A stretch of DNA of 64,000 nucleotides from Streptomyces albogriseolus (GTDB taxonomy: Bacteria; Actinomycetota; Actinomycetes; Streptomycetales; Streptomycetaceae). Of this stretch, positions 1 to 8,537 are shown one piece after another. The notes under the pieces are model-generated. The model made no database searches and had not been told where the DNA came from. It saw nothing but the letters and a program-made list of their open reading frames with translations. Positions within the stretch are counted from its first letter, which is position 1, and each line of letters starts with the position of its first letter. A program made the translations under genes and the position numbers. Where the stretch lies: the NCBI GenBank assembly GCA_014650475.1, contig BMVA01000003.1, forward strand, positions 248,001 through 312,000, read 5' to 3'.

Positions 1-24
1 CGTGAAGTAGGACGCAGCGGGTCG

Positions 25-52
25 AAGGGGCCGCCCCGAGGGGCGGCCCCTT
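25..52. terminator. Bidirectional hairpin terminator
   Basis: A perfect 12-bp stem (AAGGGGCCGCCC pairing with GGGCGGCCCCTT) closes a 4-nt loop just beyond the stop of the minus-strand LuxR gene. It most likely terminates that gene and whatever enters from the left edge. Confidence 0.75.
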
Positions 53-61
53 CGGCGTTCC

Positions 62-2950
62 TCAGCCGGCGCGGGCCTCGGGCCCGTACGGGACCGGGGG
101 GAGGGCGGCCGGTAGTTCCGTGCGGCGGGTGATGCCGAGTTTGCGGTAGGCCGCCGTCAGGTGGGTCTCCACCGTGCGGCGGGCCAGGTGGAGGGACGCC
201 GCGATCTCCGCGTTGGTACGGCCCTCGGCCGCCAGGCCGGCTATGCGGCGTTCGCTGTCCGTCAGGGCGGCCGGACCCGTGCGGGGAGCGCCGGGGCGAC
301 GGGCGCCGCCCTCGTGGAGGAGGTCCTCCGCCACGCCGCGCAGCCGCACCGCGCCGAGCCGCTCCGCGTGTTCCACCGCCTCGTGCAGCACCTCCCGCGC
401 TTGGGAGCGCTCCCGGAAGGCGAGCAGCAGCCTGCCGTGCGCGATCAGCGCGGCGATCAGCTCGGCCCCGCCCGGCGTCCCCCGCAGCAGTCCGACCGCC
501 CGCGCCGTGAGCCGCAGGCCCCGCCGGCCGCCCGTCGCCTCGCCCAGCATCCGCAGCGCCCGGCCCCGCACCCGCGCGGTGCCCCACGCCTCGGCGAGCC
601 GTGTCTCCTCCTCCGCCAGCTCCAGCGCCTCGCGCGACCTGCCCAGCGCGAGCAGGCACTCGGCGGCGCCCACCCGCCACGGCGACTGCACGGACAGGTG
701 CGCCTCGCGGGACGCCTGGCGCCGCCCGCACTCCAGGAAGTCCTCCAGCGCCTCGGCCGGCTGCCCGGAGGCCGCCCGCAGCACCGCCCGCGCGTACAGG
801 AAGCGGTGGGTGCGCCAGGAGTCCGGGGCGGTCAGCAGGTCGAAGCCGTCCGCCAGCCGGGCGGCCTCCTCCCGCCGGCCCGTCTCCACCAGCGCGATCA
901 CGGCCTGGGTGTGCGCGCTGGTGGGGCCGGGTCCGGACGACAGGATCCCCGAGGCGCGGGCGCGCGGTTCGGCCAGGACGGCGTCGTAGTCGGCGCGGGC
1001 CGCCGCGACGTCCACCCGCATGTCGGTGAGGATGTGGTGCATCGGGTGCAGCAGGAACGACGCCAGCGGGTCGAGCGCCCGCCGGACCAGCTGCTCGGCC
1101 TCGTCCAGCTCGTCCGCCCAGTGCGCCACGAGCGCGGCCATGCCGTACAGGAACGGCACGGCGAGCGGGTCGGCCGGGCTCCCGGTGAGCGCCCGGACCC
1201 GCTCCATCGCCTCCCGCGAGGAGATCAGCCCCGCCGTCGCCCCGTGCCGCACGGCCAGCATGCGGTACGCCGCGTCCAGCAGGTCGGGCCCCTCGTCGTC
1301 CGGCGCGGGCGGGACCGGCTCGTGGCCGGCGCGCGCCGTGTGCGGGGTGGCGTCGGACAGCAGCACGGTGACCGCGCGCAGCGTCCGCACCAGACCGGGA
1401 CGCCCCGCCAGCCGCCGCTCCTCCTCCCGCAGCATCCGCCGCGCCGCCACGACGTCCCCGCTGCGGGCCAGCGCCGTGGCCAGGGCGACCGTCGCCCGCA
1501 CCCGGTCCCGCGAGCCGCCGGGCAGCCGTACGGCCTGGGCGAGCCGGGGCAGCCCGCCGGACGGGTGGGCGGCGCACTCCAGGGAGCCGAGCTGGATCAG
1601 GACGGTGGCCCGGCGGACGGGCTCCATCGGCTCGTCCAGGGCGCGCCGCAGGAACGCCACGGCGCAGCGCGGCCGGCCGGCGCGGACCTCCTCGGCCGCC
1701 GCGTCGAGCAGCACGTCCACGGCCCACGGCTCGGCCACCGCGGCGCCGTGGTGCAGGTGCCGGGCCACCGCACCGACCGGGGCGCCCTCGCGCATCAGCT
1801 CCTCGGCGGCGGCCCGGTGCGCCTCCCTGCGGCGCCCGCTCGTCCAGCCGCTGAGCACGGCGTCCCGCAGCAGCGGGTGGGCGTACCGGTGCAGTCCGTC
1901 CGTGTCCCGGCGCAGCAGGCCGAGGCGGGTCATCGCGGTGAGCCAGCCGGTGACCCGGTCCGGGTCGGCCTGCGCCATGCGGGCGACGGTCCGCGCCTGG
2001 GCGCCGCGGCGCTCGTCGGGGCAGTACCCCGGGTACCGGTCCCGCCGGGGCCCGGCGCCGTCCCCGGCGGGCTCCGGGGTGCGGGCGGCGGCCGCCTGGT
2101 CCGCCTCCCCGCTCTCCAGCACGGCCAGGCAGCGGGCGACCCGCGCCGTGGCCCCGCCCGCGCCGGCCAGCCACCACGAGACGACGTCCGGGTAGGCGCC
2201 CGGGTACAGCGCAGCGCAGGTGTCGGGCAGCGCGGCCGGCGAGGACTCCGTCCACGACGACAGGTCGTGCAGCAGGGCCCGCAGCAGCAGCGGGTTGCCC
2301 GCCCCCGCGCGCACGCAGTCCGCCACCCGTCCGGGCTCGGCGTCCGGGAACGCGGCCCGCACGAGGTCCGCGGCGGCGCCGTCGCTCAGCGGGGCGAGGG
2401 TGTGGGTGTGGACGAGGGCGGGGGACAGCCCGTGGGCCAGCCCGTGGCCGGCCGGGTCGATGTCGTACTGGCTGCGCTCGGTGACCACGAGGAGCACCGG
2501 CAGGCCGTCGACGAACCGGGCCGCCTCCGTGAGCCAGCGGCGCGAGGACGCGTCGGCGGCGTGCACGTCGTCGACCGCGACGAAGAGCGGGCCCCGTCGC
2601 GCGTACGTCTCCAGCAGCCGCCACAGCAGCGCGCCCTGCGTCCTGCGGTGCTCGGCGGGGGACGCGCCGGGCGCCGGGGGCTCCTGGAGGAAGTCCGCGT
2701 CGGCGCCGAAGAGCTGCCGGACGACGGCCCAGTCGGCGCCGCCGTCCTCCGGGACGCCGCGCGCCCGCAGCACCCGCATCCCCTGCCCGGCCGCCTGCTC
2801 GGCGGCGGCGCTCAGCAGCGCGGTGCGTCCGGTGCCGGTGGCGCCGCGCAGCAGGACGAGCCGGACCGCGCCGGCACGGGCGCGTTCGCCCTGCGCGGCC
2901 AGCAGGCGCAGGGCGTCGTCCCGTTCGCTCAGGGGCTCTGCTAACGGCAC
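62..2950 (-). CDS. Large LuxR-family regulator with N-terminal AAA-type ATPase (LAL type)
   Basis: This 962-aa cytoplasmic regulator has an N-terminal nucleotide-binding domain, a long helical TPR-like middle, and a C-terminal LuxR helix-turn-helix (about the last 65 residues, with LTDSERRIAGLAAEGRTNAE). The GTG start at 2950 is preferred because GGAGGAA lies just upstream; the open frame runs back to 3301 but that extension is low-complexity. The Walker A motif reads GATGTGRT at residues 36-43, with Arg in place of the usual Lys, so nucleotide binding may be weak or altered. The gene is divergent from a second LuxR-type gene and flanks the contractile injection locus, so it is a candidate regulator of it (inference). 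ATP-dependent LuxR regulators of this size are common in Streptomyces. Confidence 0.85.
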   Translation of the reverse strand: MPLAEPLSERDDALRLLAAQGERARAGAVRLVLLRGATGTGRTALLSAAAEQAAGQGMRVLRARGVPEDGGADWAVVRQLFGADADFLQEPPAPGASPAEHRRTQGALLWRLLETYARRGPLFVAVDDVHAADASSRRWLTEAARFVDGLPVLLVVTERSQYDIDPAGHGLAHGLSPALVHTHTLAPLSDGAAADLVRAAFPDAEPGRVADCVRAGAGNPLLLRALLHDLSSWTESSPAALPDTCAALYPGAYPDVVSWWLAGAGGATARVARCLAVLESGEADQAAAARTPEPAGDGAGPRRDRYPGYCPDERRGAQARTVARMAQADPDRVTGWLTAMTRLGLLRRDTDGLHRYAHPLLRDAVLSGWTSGRRREAHRAAAEELMREGAPVGAVARHLHHGAAVAEPWAVDVLLDAAAEEVRAGRPRCAVAFLRRALDEPMEPVRRATVLIQLGSLECAAHPSGGLPRLAQAVRLPGGSRDRVRATVALATALARSGDVVAARRMLREEERRLAGRPGLVRTLRAVTVLLSDATPHTARAGHEPVPPAPDDEGPDLLDAAYRMLAVRHGATAGLISSREAMERVRALTGSPADPLAVPFLYGMAALVAHWADELDEAEQLVRRALDPLASFLLHPMHHILTDMRVDVAAARADYDAVLAEPRARASGILSSGPGPTSAHTQAVIALVETGRREEAARLADGFDLLTAPDSWRTHRFLYARAVLRAASGQPAEALEDFLECGRRQASREAHLSVQSPWRVGAAECLLALGRSREALELAEEETRLAEAWGTARVRGRALRMLGEATGGRRGLRLTARAVGLLRGTPGGAELIAALIAHGRLLLAFRERSQAREVLHEAVEHAERLGAVRLRGVAEDLLHEGGARRPGAPRTGPAALTDSERRIAGLAAEGRTNAEIAASLHLARRTVETHLTAAYRKLGITRRTELPAALPPVPYGPEARAG

Positions 2951-3309
2951 GGGTTCCTCCTGGGCCGGGCGGATCGTGGGCGGGGGACGGCGTCGCCACG
3001 GACACCGGCCCCGGTCTGAAGGACGCGGAAAAGGGCGTACGGGTGCCCCGACGGGCGTACGAGAACGGCCTGTTGAGGCAGAAGTTGGAGCTGAGGTGCG
3101 CATCCGTACCGCGGGTATGGACGCGGGGCAGCGGATCGTGTTCCATGCGCGCAGAACCGTGACCGGGCCACCGAGGGGTGCGCGCCCGCGCGCCCCGATC
3201 TCGTGGTGCCTCTCGTGGTTCTCCACGATTGCCCGCGCCCCACCCGCCACAGGAGTGTGGAACCGCAGCGTCGGACGCGGCCGCCCCCGCGGCGGTCGCA
3301 CGGTCGGGT
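2951..3309. other. Divergent intergenic region between two LuxR-type genes
   Basis: This gap separates the divergent starts at 2950 and 3310 and should carry both promoters. A short direct repeat GGGCGTACG occurs near 3033 and 3053. I see no convincing sigma-70-type hexamers and no gene; open frames crossing it are extensions of the flanking genes. Confidence 0.5.
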
Positions 3310-3996
3310 ATGGGGAATCGGTTGCACAACGCGTCGTTGACAGGCCAGGAGACGGCCGCGCCCGCCGGGCCGGGAAGCCGTATCCCCGTGGTGGTCGAGG
3401 CCCCGGACCCGATCTCCCGGGCCGGCGCGGCCAGCGAACTGCGCCGCCACCCGGTCATCGACCTGGTGGAGGACGGGCGGCCCGGCCCCGGCACCGTTGC
3501 CCTCCTGGTCAACGACCAGCTGGACGAGGGGCTGCTGGCGCGGATGCGCAAGCTGGTCCGCAGCGACGGCAGCCGCGCCGTGCTCGTGGTCGGCGCGATC
3601 CGGGAGAGCGAGCTGCTCGACGTCGTCGAGTGCGGCGTCGGCGCGATCGTCTGGCGCCACGAGGCCACCGCGCAGCGGCTGGTGCGCGCGGTCGTCGCGG
3701 CCTCGCGGGGCGACGGGGACCTCCCCGGGGACCTGCTGGGCCGGCTCATCAACCGGGTGGGCACGCTGCACCGCACGTCCGCCGGTCACGCCGGCGCCCC
3801 CGCGAGCGGGCTGACGGCCCGCGAGGTCGACGTCCTGCGGCTCGTGTCCGAGGGACTGGACACGGGAGAGATCGCAGGGAAGCTCTCGTACTCCGAGCGG
3901 ACGGTCAAGAACGTGTTGCACGGAATCACCACGCGGCTGCACCTCCGCAACAGGGCGCACGCCGTCGCGTACGCCCTTCGGGAAGGTTACATCTGA
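3310..3996 (+). CDS. LuxR-type response-regulator-like protein with degenerate receiver domain
   Basis: The 228-aa product has an N-terminal receiver-like fold (about residues 20-140, with VVVEAPDPISRAG and a later VLVVGA strand) and a C-terminal LuxR/FixJ helix-turn-helix starting at LTAREVDVLRLVSEG. The usual phospho-acceptor Asp followed by a small-residue turn is not evident, so this is probably a pseudo-receiver regulator not controlled by canonical phosphorylation. ATG at 3310 is chosen because upstream sequence in the same frame (from 3178) is Pro/Arg-rich and not protein-like; the ribosome site is weak. It is divergent from the large LuxR gene and directly upstream of the cap adaptor and ATPase genes, so a role in controlling the injection system is likely but inferred. 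Confidence 0.8.
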   Translation: MGNRLHNASLTGQETAAPAGPGSRIPVVVEAPDPISRAGAASELRRHPVIDLVEDGRPGPGTVALLVNDQLDEGLLARMRKLVRSDGSRAVLVVGAIRESELLDVVECGVGAIVWRHEATAQRLVRAVVAASRGDGDLPGDLLGRLINRVGTLHRTSAGHAGAPASGLTAREVDVLRLVSEGLDTGEIAGKLSYSERTVKNVLHGITTRLHLRNRAHAVAYALREGYI

Positions 3997-4153
3997 CCTC
4001 CCGGGCACCTGAGTTGGGGCCCCGCGGGCACCCTCTCGTGCCCGCGCGCCCGCCCCGCCGCCGGGCCCCGCGCGGCACGCCCCCGGCACCATCGACGGGG
4101 CCCGGCGGTGACGCGTCAGGCGGACCGCGCGACGGCAGAGCAGGAGTACGACG

Positions 4154-4798
4154 GTGATCCACGAGGTGGACGAGGTCCTCAAGGGGCTTCTCAAGAGCGG
4201 CGCCCTGGCCGGCTCGGGCGTCGAGGTGTCGCTGGACGCCCCGACCCGGGACTGGGCGGCCCGCCGCAACGCGCCCGTCCTCAACGCCTATCTGTACGAC
4301 ATCTGCGAGGAGGTGTCCCGGCGGGAGCGCGGCACGGTCGCGGTCACCGACGACACCGGCCAGGTGGTGCGGCGCCGGGTGCCGCCGCGCTGGTTCCGCC
4401 TGTCGTACCTGGTCACCGCGTGGACGCGGCAGCCTCAGGACGAGCACCGCCTGTTGTCGGCCGCGCTGGCCACCCTGCTGCCCCGCGAGATCCTCCCGCC
4501 CGCGGACCTTCCGCCCGGACTCGCCGCGCTGGGCCTGTCGGTGACGCTGTCCGTGGCCGGGACGCGGACCGAGTCGCGGTCGCCGGCCGAGATCTGGTCG
4601 GCGCTCGGCAACGAACTCAGGCCCTCCCTGGACCTGGTGGCGCTGGTCCCGTTCCCGTCGTACCCCGAGTACGACGCGGGCCCGCCGGTCACCGAGGGCG
4701 CGGTCGTCCGGGTCCGCTCCGTCGACGGCGCCCAGGACGGCACGCCCGGCCGCGCCCACCGCCCGCACCACGTCGAGCGCGGACGGCGCACCCGGTGA
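4154..4798 (+). CDS. cis16: DUF4255 (Pvc16-type) CIS cap adaptor
   Basis: The 214-aa protein matches the DUF4255/Pvc16_N family, which caps the distal end of the sheath-tube in contractile injection systems. The N-terminus (IHEVDEVLKGLLKSGAL, then LNAYLYDICEE) and the WFRLSYLVTAWT segment are typical. The GTG start at 4154 has AGGAG 8 bases upstream. The stop overlaps the start of the ATPase gene (GTGA), so the two are translationally coupled. Naming follows the Streptomyces CIS convention; the assignment rests on sequence pattern plus context. Confidence 0.85.
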   Translation: MIHEVDEVLKGLLKSGALAGSGVEVSLDAPTRDWAARRNAPVLNAYLYDICEEVSRRERGTVAVTDDTGQVVRRRVPPRWFRLSYLVTAWTRQPQDEHRLLSAALATLLPREILPPADLPPGLAALGLSVTLSVAGTRTESRSPAEIWSALGNELRPSLDLVALVPFPSYPEYDAGPPVTEGAVVRVRSVDGAQDGTPGRAHRPHHVERGRRTR

Positions 4799-6813
4799 AC
4801 CACCCGCACCCCGACCCCGCCGACGCCCTCCTCGCCCGCGTCACCCGGCTCCGCGCCCAAGTCGCCCGGCTGGTGGAGCACCGCTCCGCGGACGACCCCA
4901 CCGCCGACGACCCTCTGCGCGGCCTGTACCTCTCCGAGGCGGCCGTACGCCACCACCTGCACACCGGCCCCGCGCCCCTGCCGGACCCCCCGGACGACGA
5001 GGAGCCCCCCGGCGACCGGCTCGGCCCGCTCGCGCGGCGGCTCGGCCTGCGCCCGCTGGAGGTCACGGTGCTGCTGGCGGCGCTCGCCCCGGACCTCGAC
5101 CGCTCCTTCGAGCCGCTGTACGGCTATCTCAACGACGACGTGGGCCGCCGCCGCGCCACCGCCGGCCTCGCGCTCGACGTGTCCGGCGCGCCCGTGCACC
5201 GGCCCGAGGCGCGCGCGGTCCTCCACCCCTCCGCACCGCTGCGGGCCTTCGCCCTGCTGGACGTCGAGGAGCCGGAACGCCCGTTCCTCAGCCGCTCGTT
5301 GCGGGTGCCGGACCGGGTGGTCGCCCATCTGCTCGGCGACGACACCCCCGACCCGTCGCTGGCCGGACGGGTCCGCCCGCTCACCGTGCCGTCCGAGCTT
5401 CCCGCGGAGGACGGCTTCACCGGACGGCTCGCCGCCCGGCTGAAGGAGGAGCCGCTCACCGTCTATCTGCGCGAGCACCGCGAGGGCGAGGGCCTGGCGC
5501 ACGCGGCCCGGGCACTGCCCGGCGGCGCCCTGCACTACACGCCCCGCGGCCCGCACGGCCAGGAGCCGCCGGCCGCCCTGGTGCGCGAGGCCCGGCTGCT
5601 CGGCCGCCCGCTGGTCGTCACCCTGCCCCCGGACGACCCGGGGGCACTCGTGCGGGCACTGTCGGTGCCCGATGTGCCCGTGGTGTTCACCGGACCCCGG
5701 CCGTACGACCCGCAGTGGTGCGACGACGACCCGCTGGTGCTGGACGCCCCGAGGCTGGGCACGGACGCCGTGCGCGCCTGGGCCGCCGCCCTGCACGAAG
5801 AAACCGGCACGCCGGACCCCGCGGCCCGGACGGGCACACCGGAGGCGGACCTCGGCTTCGACCTGGCCGCCACCGTGGCCCCGTACCACCTGGGCGCCGA
5901 CCGGGTGACGCGGGCGGTCCGGGCCGCTCGGGCCCTCGCCGCGTTCGACGGCGCCCCCCTCGCCCCCGACCATCTGCGGCTCGCCGCCCGCCAGCAGTCC
6001 ACCTCCGGACTGGAGCAGCACGCCCGCCGCATCCGGCCGGCGGTGACCTGGGACGACCTGGTGCTGCCCGAGGCGCCCCTGACGCAGCTGCGTGAACTGG
6101 CGCGGCGGGCGCGGCTGCGGGACCGGGTGCTCGGCGACTGGCGGCTCAGCGCCGGAGGCGGCCGGGGCCGGGGCGTGCTCGGTCTGTTCGCGGGCGAGTC
6201 GGGCACCGGCAAGACCCTGTCCGCCGAGGTCGTCGCCGCCGAACTGGGCCTGGACCTCTACGTCGTACGGCTCTCCTCCGTCGTGGACAAGTACGTCGGG
6301 GAGACCGAGAAGAACCTGGAGCGGGTCTTCTCCGAGGCGGACCGCACCGACGCCGTGCTGCTCTTCGACGAGGCGGACGCGGTGTTCGGCAAGCGCTCCG
6401 AGGTCAAGGACGCCCACGACCGGTACGCCAACATGGAGAGCGCCTATCTGCTCCAGCGTCTCGAGTCCTTCGACGGCATCGCGCTGCTCACCACCAACCT
6501 GCGCGCCAACATCGACGAGGCGTTCACCCGCAGACTCGACCTGGTGGTCGACTTCCCGTTCCCGGACGCCGGGCAGCGGCGCGCGCTGTGGGAGCACTGC
6601 CTGTCCCGGGTGCCGTGCGCGGACGACGTGGACGTGTCGCGGCCGGCGCGGGACTTCGAGCTGGCCGGCGGATCCATCCGCAGCGCCGTGGTCACCGCCG
6701 CCTACGCGGCGGCGGACCGGGACGGCCGGGTCACCACGGGCGACCTGCTGGAGGGGGCGCGGCGGGAGTACCGCAAGGCGGGGCGGCTGGTGCCGGGCGA
6801 GGGCGCCTGGTAG
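4795..6813 (+). CDS. cis15: AAA+ ATPase of contractile injection system (Pvc15/Cis15-like)
   Basis: The 672-aa protein has a variable N-terminal half and a C-terminal AAA+ module. Walker A is GESGTGKT (residues 467-474), Walker B is LLFDEADAVF (Asp525 and Glu526), followed by an N-M-E-S segment and the arginine-finger region EAFTRRLDLVVDFPFP. This ATPase family is present in nearly all extracellular-type CIS loci and is thought to act in assembly or cargo handling. GTG at 4795 overlaps the preceding stop; the frame open further upstream is a shadow of the cap gene. It converges on the ricin-domain gene with only 18 nt between stops. Confidence 0.9.
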   Translation: MNHPHPDPADALLARVTRLRAQVARLVEHRSADDPTADDPLRGLYLSEAAVRHHLHTGPAPLPDPPDDEEPPGDRLGPLARRLGLRPLEVTVLLAALAPDLDRSFEPLYGYLNDDVGRRRATAGLALDVSGAPVHRPEARAVLHPSAPLRAFALLDVEEPERPFLSRSLRVPDRVVAHLLGDDTPDPSLAGRVRPLTVPSELPAEDGFTGRLAARLKEEPLTVYLREHREGEGLAHAARALPGGALHYTPRGPHGQEPPAALVREARLLGRPLVVTLPPDDPGALVRALSVPDVPVVFTGPRPYDPQWCDDDPLVLDAPRLGTDAVRAWAAALHEETGTPDPAARTGTPEADLGFDLAATVAPYHLGADRVTRAVRAARALAAFDGAPLAPDHLRLAARQQSTSGLEQHARRIRPAVTWDDLVLPEAPLTQLRELARRARLRDRVLGDWRLSAGGGRGRGVLGLFAGESGTGKTLSAEVVAAELGLDLYVVRLSSVVDKYVGETEKNLERVFSEADRTDAVLLFDEADAVFGKRSEVKDAHDRYANMESAYLLQRLESFDGIALLTTNLRANIDEAFTRRLDLVVDFPFPDAGQRRALWEHCLSRVPCADDVDVSRPARDFELAGGSIRSAVVTAAYAAADRDGRVTTGDLLEGARREYRKAGRLVPGEGAW

Positions 6814-6831
6814 CCGCCCCTGCGGCCGGGG

Positions 6832-8226
6832 TCAGGGCGTGCGGACCGTCCACTTCTGGTTGGGGGTGCCCCCGCACGTCCACAGGTGCAGCCCGGTCCC
6901 GTTGGCGGTGCCGCTCCACATGGCGTCCACGCACTTGTCGGCCTGCGGGTTGACCAGGTCGGCAGCGCCGCTCATCACGAAGGACTGGGCGGGGTTGCCG
7001 CTGCACCGGGCGAGCTGGATCAGCGCGCCGTCGTCCCGCGACCCCCACGCCACGTCCATGCACATGCCCATGGAGCGGACGGTGCCGTCGCCCCGGAACT
7101 CCCAGCGCTGGTTGGCGGCCTTCGCGTCGCAGTCCTGGATCACCAGGCCGGTGCCGTCCTGCGCCTTGCCCTTCTTCAGCGGGACGGTGACGCACCGGTC
7201 GGAGCCGGTGCCCACGATGAAGTCGCCGACCAGCGGCTCGGACTCGGCCTGCTGCTCCTCGCCGCCTCCGCCGCCGCCCCCGTCGCCGGAGGCCGGCTTC
7301 TCCTCCTTCTCGCCGGAGCCCGCGTCGGCCTCGCCCCCGCCGGAGCCGCCGGGCGCCTCCTGCTCGGGCGGCTTCTGCTCCTGCGACGGCCCGGCGCTCG
7401 GCAGGGTGAGGGGCGCGGACGCCGAGGCGCTGGGCGCGGGGATCGCCCCCGGCGCCGCCTGCGCCGTCTTCTCCGTGGCCAGCGACCGCACGTCCGGCTT
7501 GTACGTCAGCCAGATGACGGCGAACGCGATCGCCAGCGCCACCGTCGTCGCCAGCACCGTGGCGAGCCAGCCGGGCAGGAAGCCCCGCTGCACGAACGTC
7601 CCGTCCACACCGAGTGGATCGACCCCGGAGCGCTGCACCGTGAGCGTGTAGGGCCGCTCCTGCTTGGAGCCGAACCAGATGATCTCCCGGGGCTTCAGCC
7701 GCGCCTTGACGAAGGCCGCGCGCCCCGGCTCGATCTGGACGTTGCCCGGGTCCAGGTCGAAGGAGAGCTGGTCGCCGTTGTCGCTGCCGCCCAGCGAGGC
7801 GGTCACCTTGGTGTTGCCGAGGTTGTCGACCGCGAGCACCGGCTTGCCCCGCAGCCGCCCCTTCACCACCGGCGGCACCAGCTCGGCCCGCACCTCGGTG
7901 AACGGGGTGACCGTCACGTTCCCCTCGGGGACCGTGGTCGCCTCGGGGTGTTCCGTCGGCGTGATCCGGACCGCGTACGGATGCGGTCCCGCGGCCGCGT
8001 CCGGGGTGCGCGGCACGTCGAAGGACACCTCGACGGTCCCCGTGGTCCCGGGGTACAGGCGCAGCGACGGCGGCTCCACCCGCGCGTACGGCGCGAGGTC
8101 GCCCACCGGCTCGAACCGGTACTCGTCCACCACGTCACCGGTGTTGCGCACCCGCAGCCGCACCGTCGTACGGCCACCGGGGTCGACCGTCGCCGACGCC
8201 GGCTCAAGAGAAGTCCAAAGGCTCAC
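6832..8226 (-). CDS. Single-pass membrane protein with Ig-like N-terminus and C-terminal ricin-type lectin domain
   Basis: In 464 residues: an N-terminal beta-rich region (about 1-205) resembling paired Ig/CARDB-like domains, one transmembrane helix (about 219-241, WLATVLATTVALAIAFAVIW), a Pro/Gly/Glu-rich linker, and a C-terminal ricin B-type beta-trefoil (about 335-464) with QRWEF and NQKWTV repeats and paired Cys. No N-terminal signal peptide is seen, so the most likely topology places the lectin domain outside. The GTG start at 8226 faces the sheath gene across a 311-bp divergent gap, inside the CIS locus and opposite to the structural genes. It could tether the particle to the envelope or recognise glycans, but this is inference. 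Confidence 0.75.
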   Translation of the reverse strand: MSLWTSLEPASATVDPGGRTTVRLRVRNTGDVVDEYRFEPVGDLAPYARVEPPSLRLYPGTTGTVEVSFDVPRTPDAAAGPHPYAVRITPTEHPEATTVPEGNVTVTPFTEVRAELVPPVVKGRLRGKPVLAVDNLGNTKVTASLGGSDNGDQLSFDLDPGNVQIEPGRAAFVKARLKPREIIWFGSKQERPYTLTVQRSGVDPLGVDGTFVQRGFLPGWLATVLATTVALAIAFAVIWLTYKPDVRSLATEKTAQAAPGAIPAPSASASAPLTLPSAGPSQEQKPPEQEAPGGSGGGEADAGSGEKEEKPASGDGGGGGGGEEQQAESEPLVGDFIVGTGSDRCVTVPLKKGKAQDGTGLVIQDCDAKAANQRWEFRGDGTVRSMGMCMDVAWGSRDDGALIQLARCSGNPAQSFVMSGAADLVNPQADKCVDAMWSGTANGTGLHLWTCGGTPNQKWTVRTP

Positions 8227-8283
8227 GCGTCGACGCTAGTCGAGCCGCCCCGGACGGTCAGGAGGCTGCGAGGCAGGGCCGGC

Positions 8284-8436
8284 TGCCCGGAAAGGCACCC
8301 GCTTGCCCGGCCCGGTTCCGAGGCGTCCCGCGGGGCGCGTACACCGGGGCGCGAGGAGCGTCCCGCGCCCCTCACCGGCCGGGGAACTCCCGCCCGCGCG
8401 GGGCCCGTCACGGCACGCGTGCTGCCTTTCCGGGCA
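8284..8436. promoter_or_regulatory. Pair of inverted 14-bp elements in the sheath-operon promoter gap
   Basis: TGCCCGGAAAGGCA at 8284-8297 and its exact reverse complement at 8423-8436 lie in the 311-bp gap between the divergent ricin-domain gene and the sheath gene. Two identical, oppositely oriented sites 139 bp apart are a plausible binding pair for a LuxR-type regulator of the locus. Confidence 0.4.
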
Positions 8437-8537
8437 ACGGCGATGCCCCGGACACGGCACTCCCAGCCGTTCCGGCGGGCGCGCCGCGCGCGCGAGGGTG
8501 CGTACAGACCTGACTCGTACCCCGAGGAGAGCAGAGC

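Noticed and set aside
161-2944. 927-aa plus-strand frame opposite the large LuxR gene
   Set aside because: Arg/Gly/Pro/Gln-rich translation without domains; it is the GC-bias shadow of the minus-strand gene, which has Walker and HTH motifs and a ribosome site.
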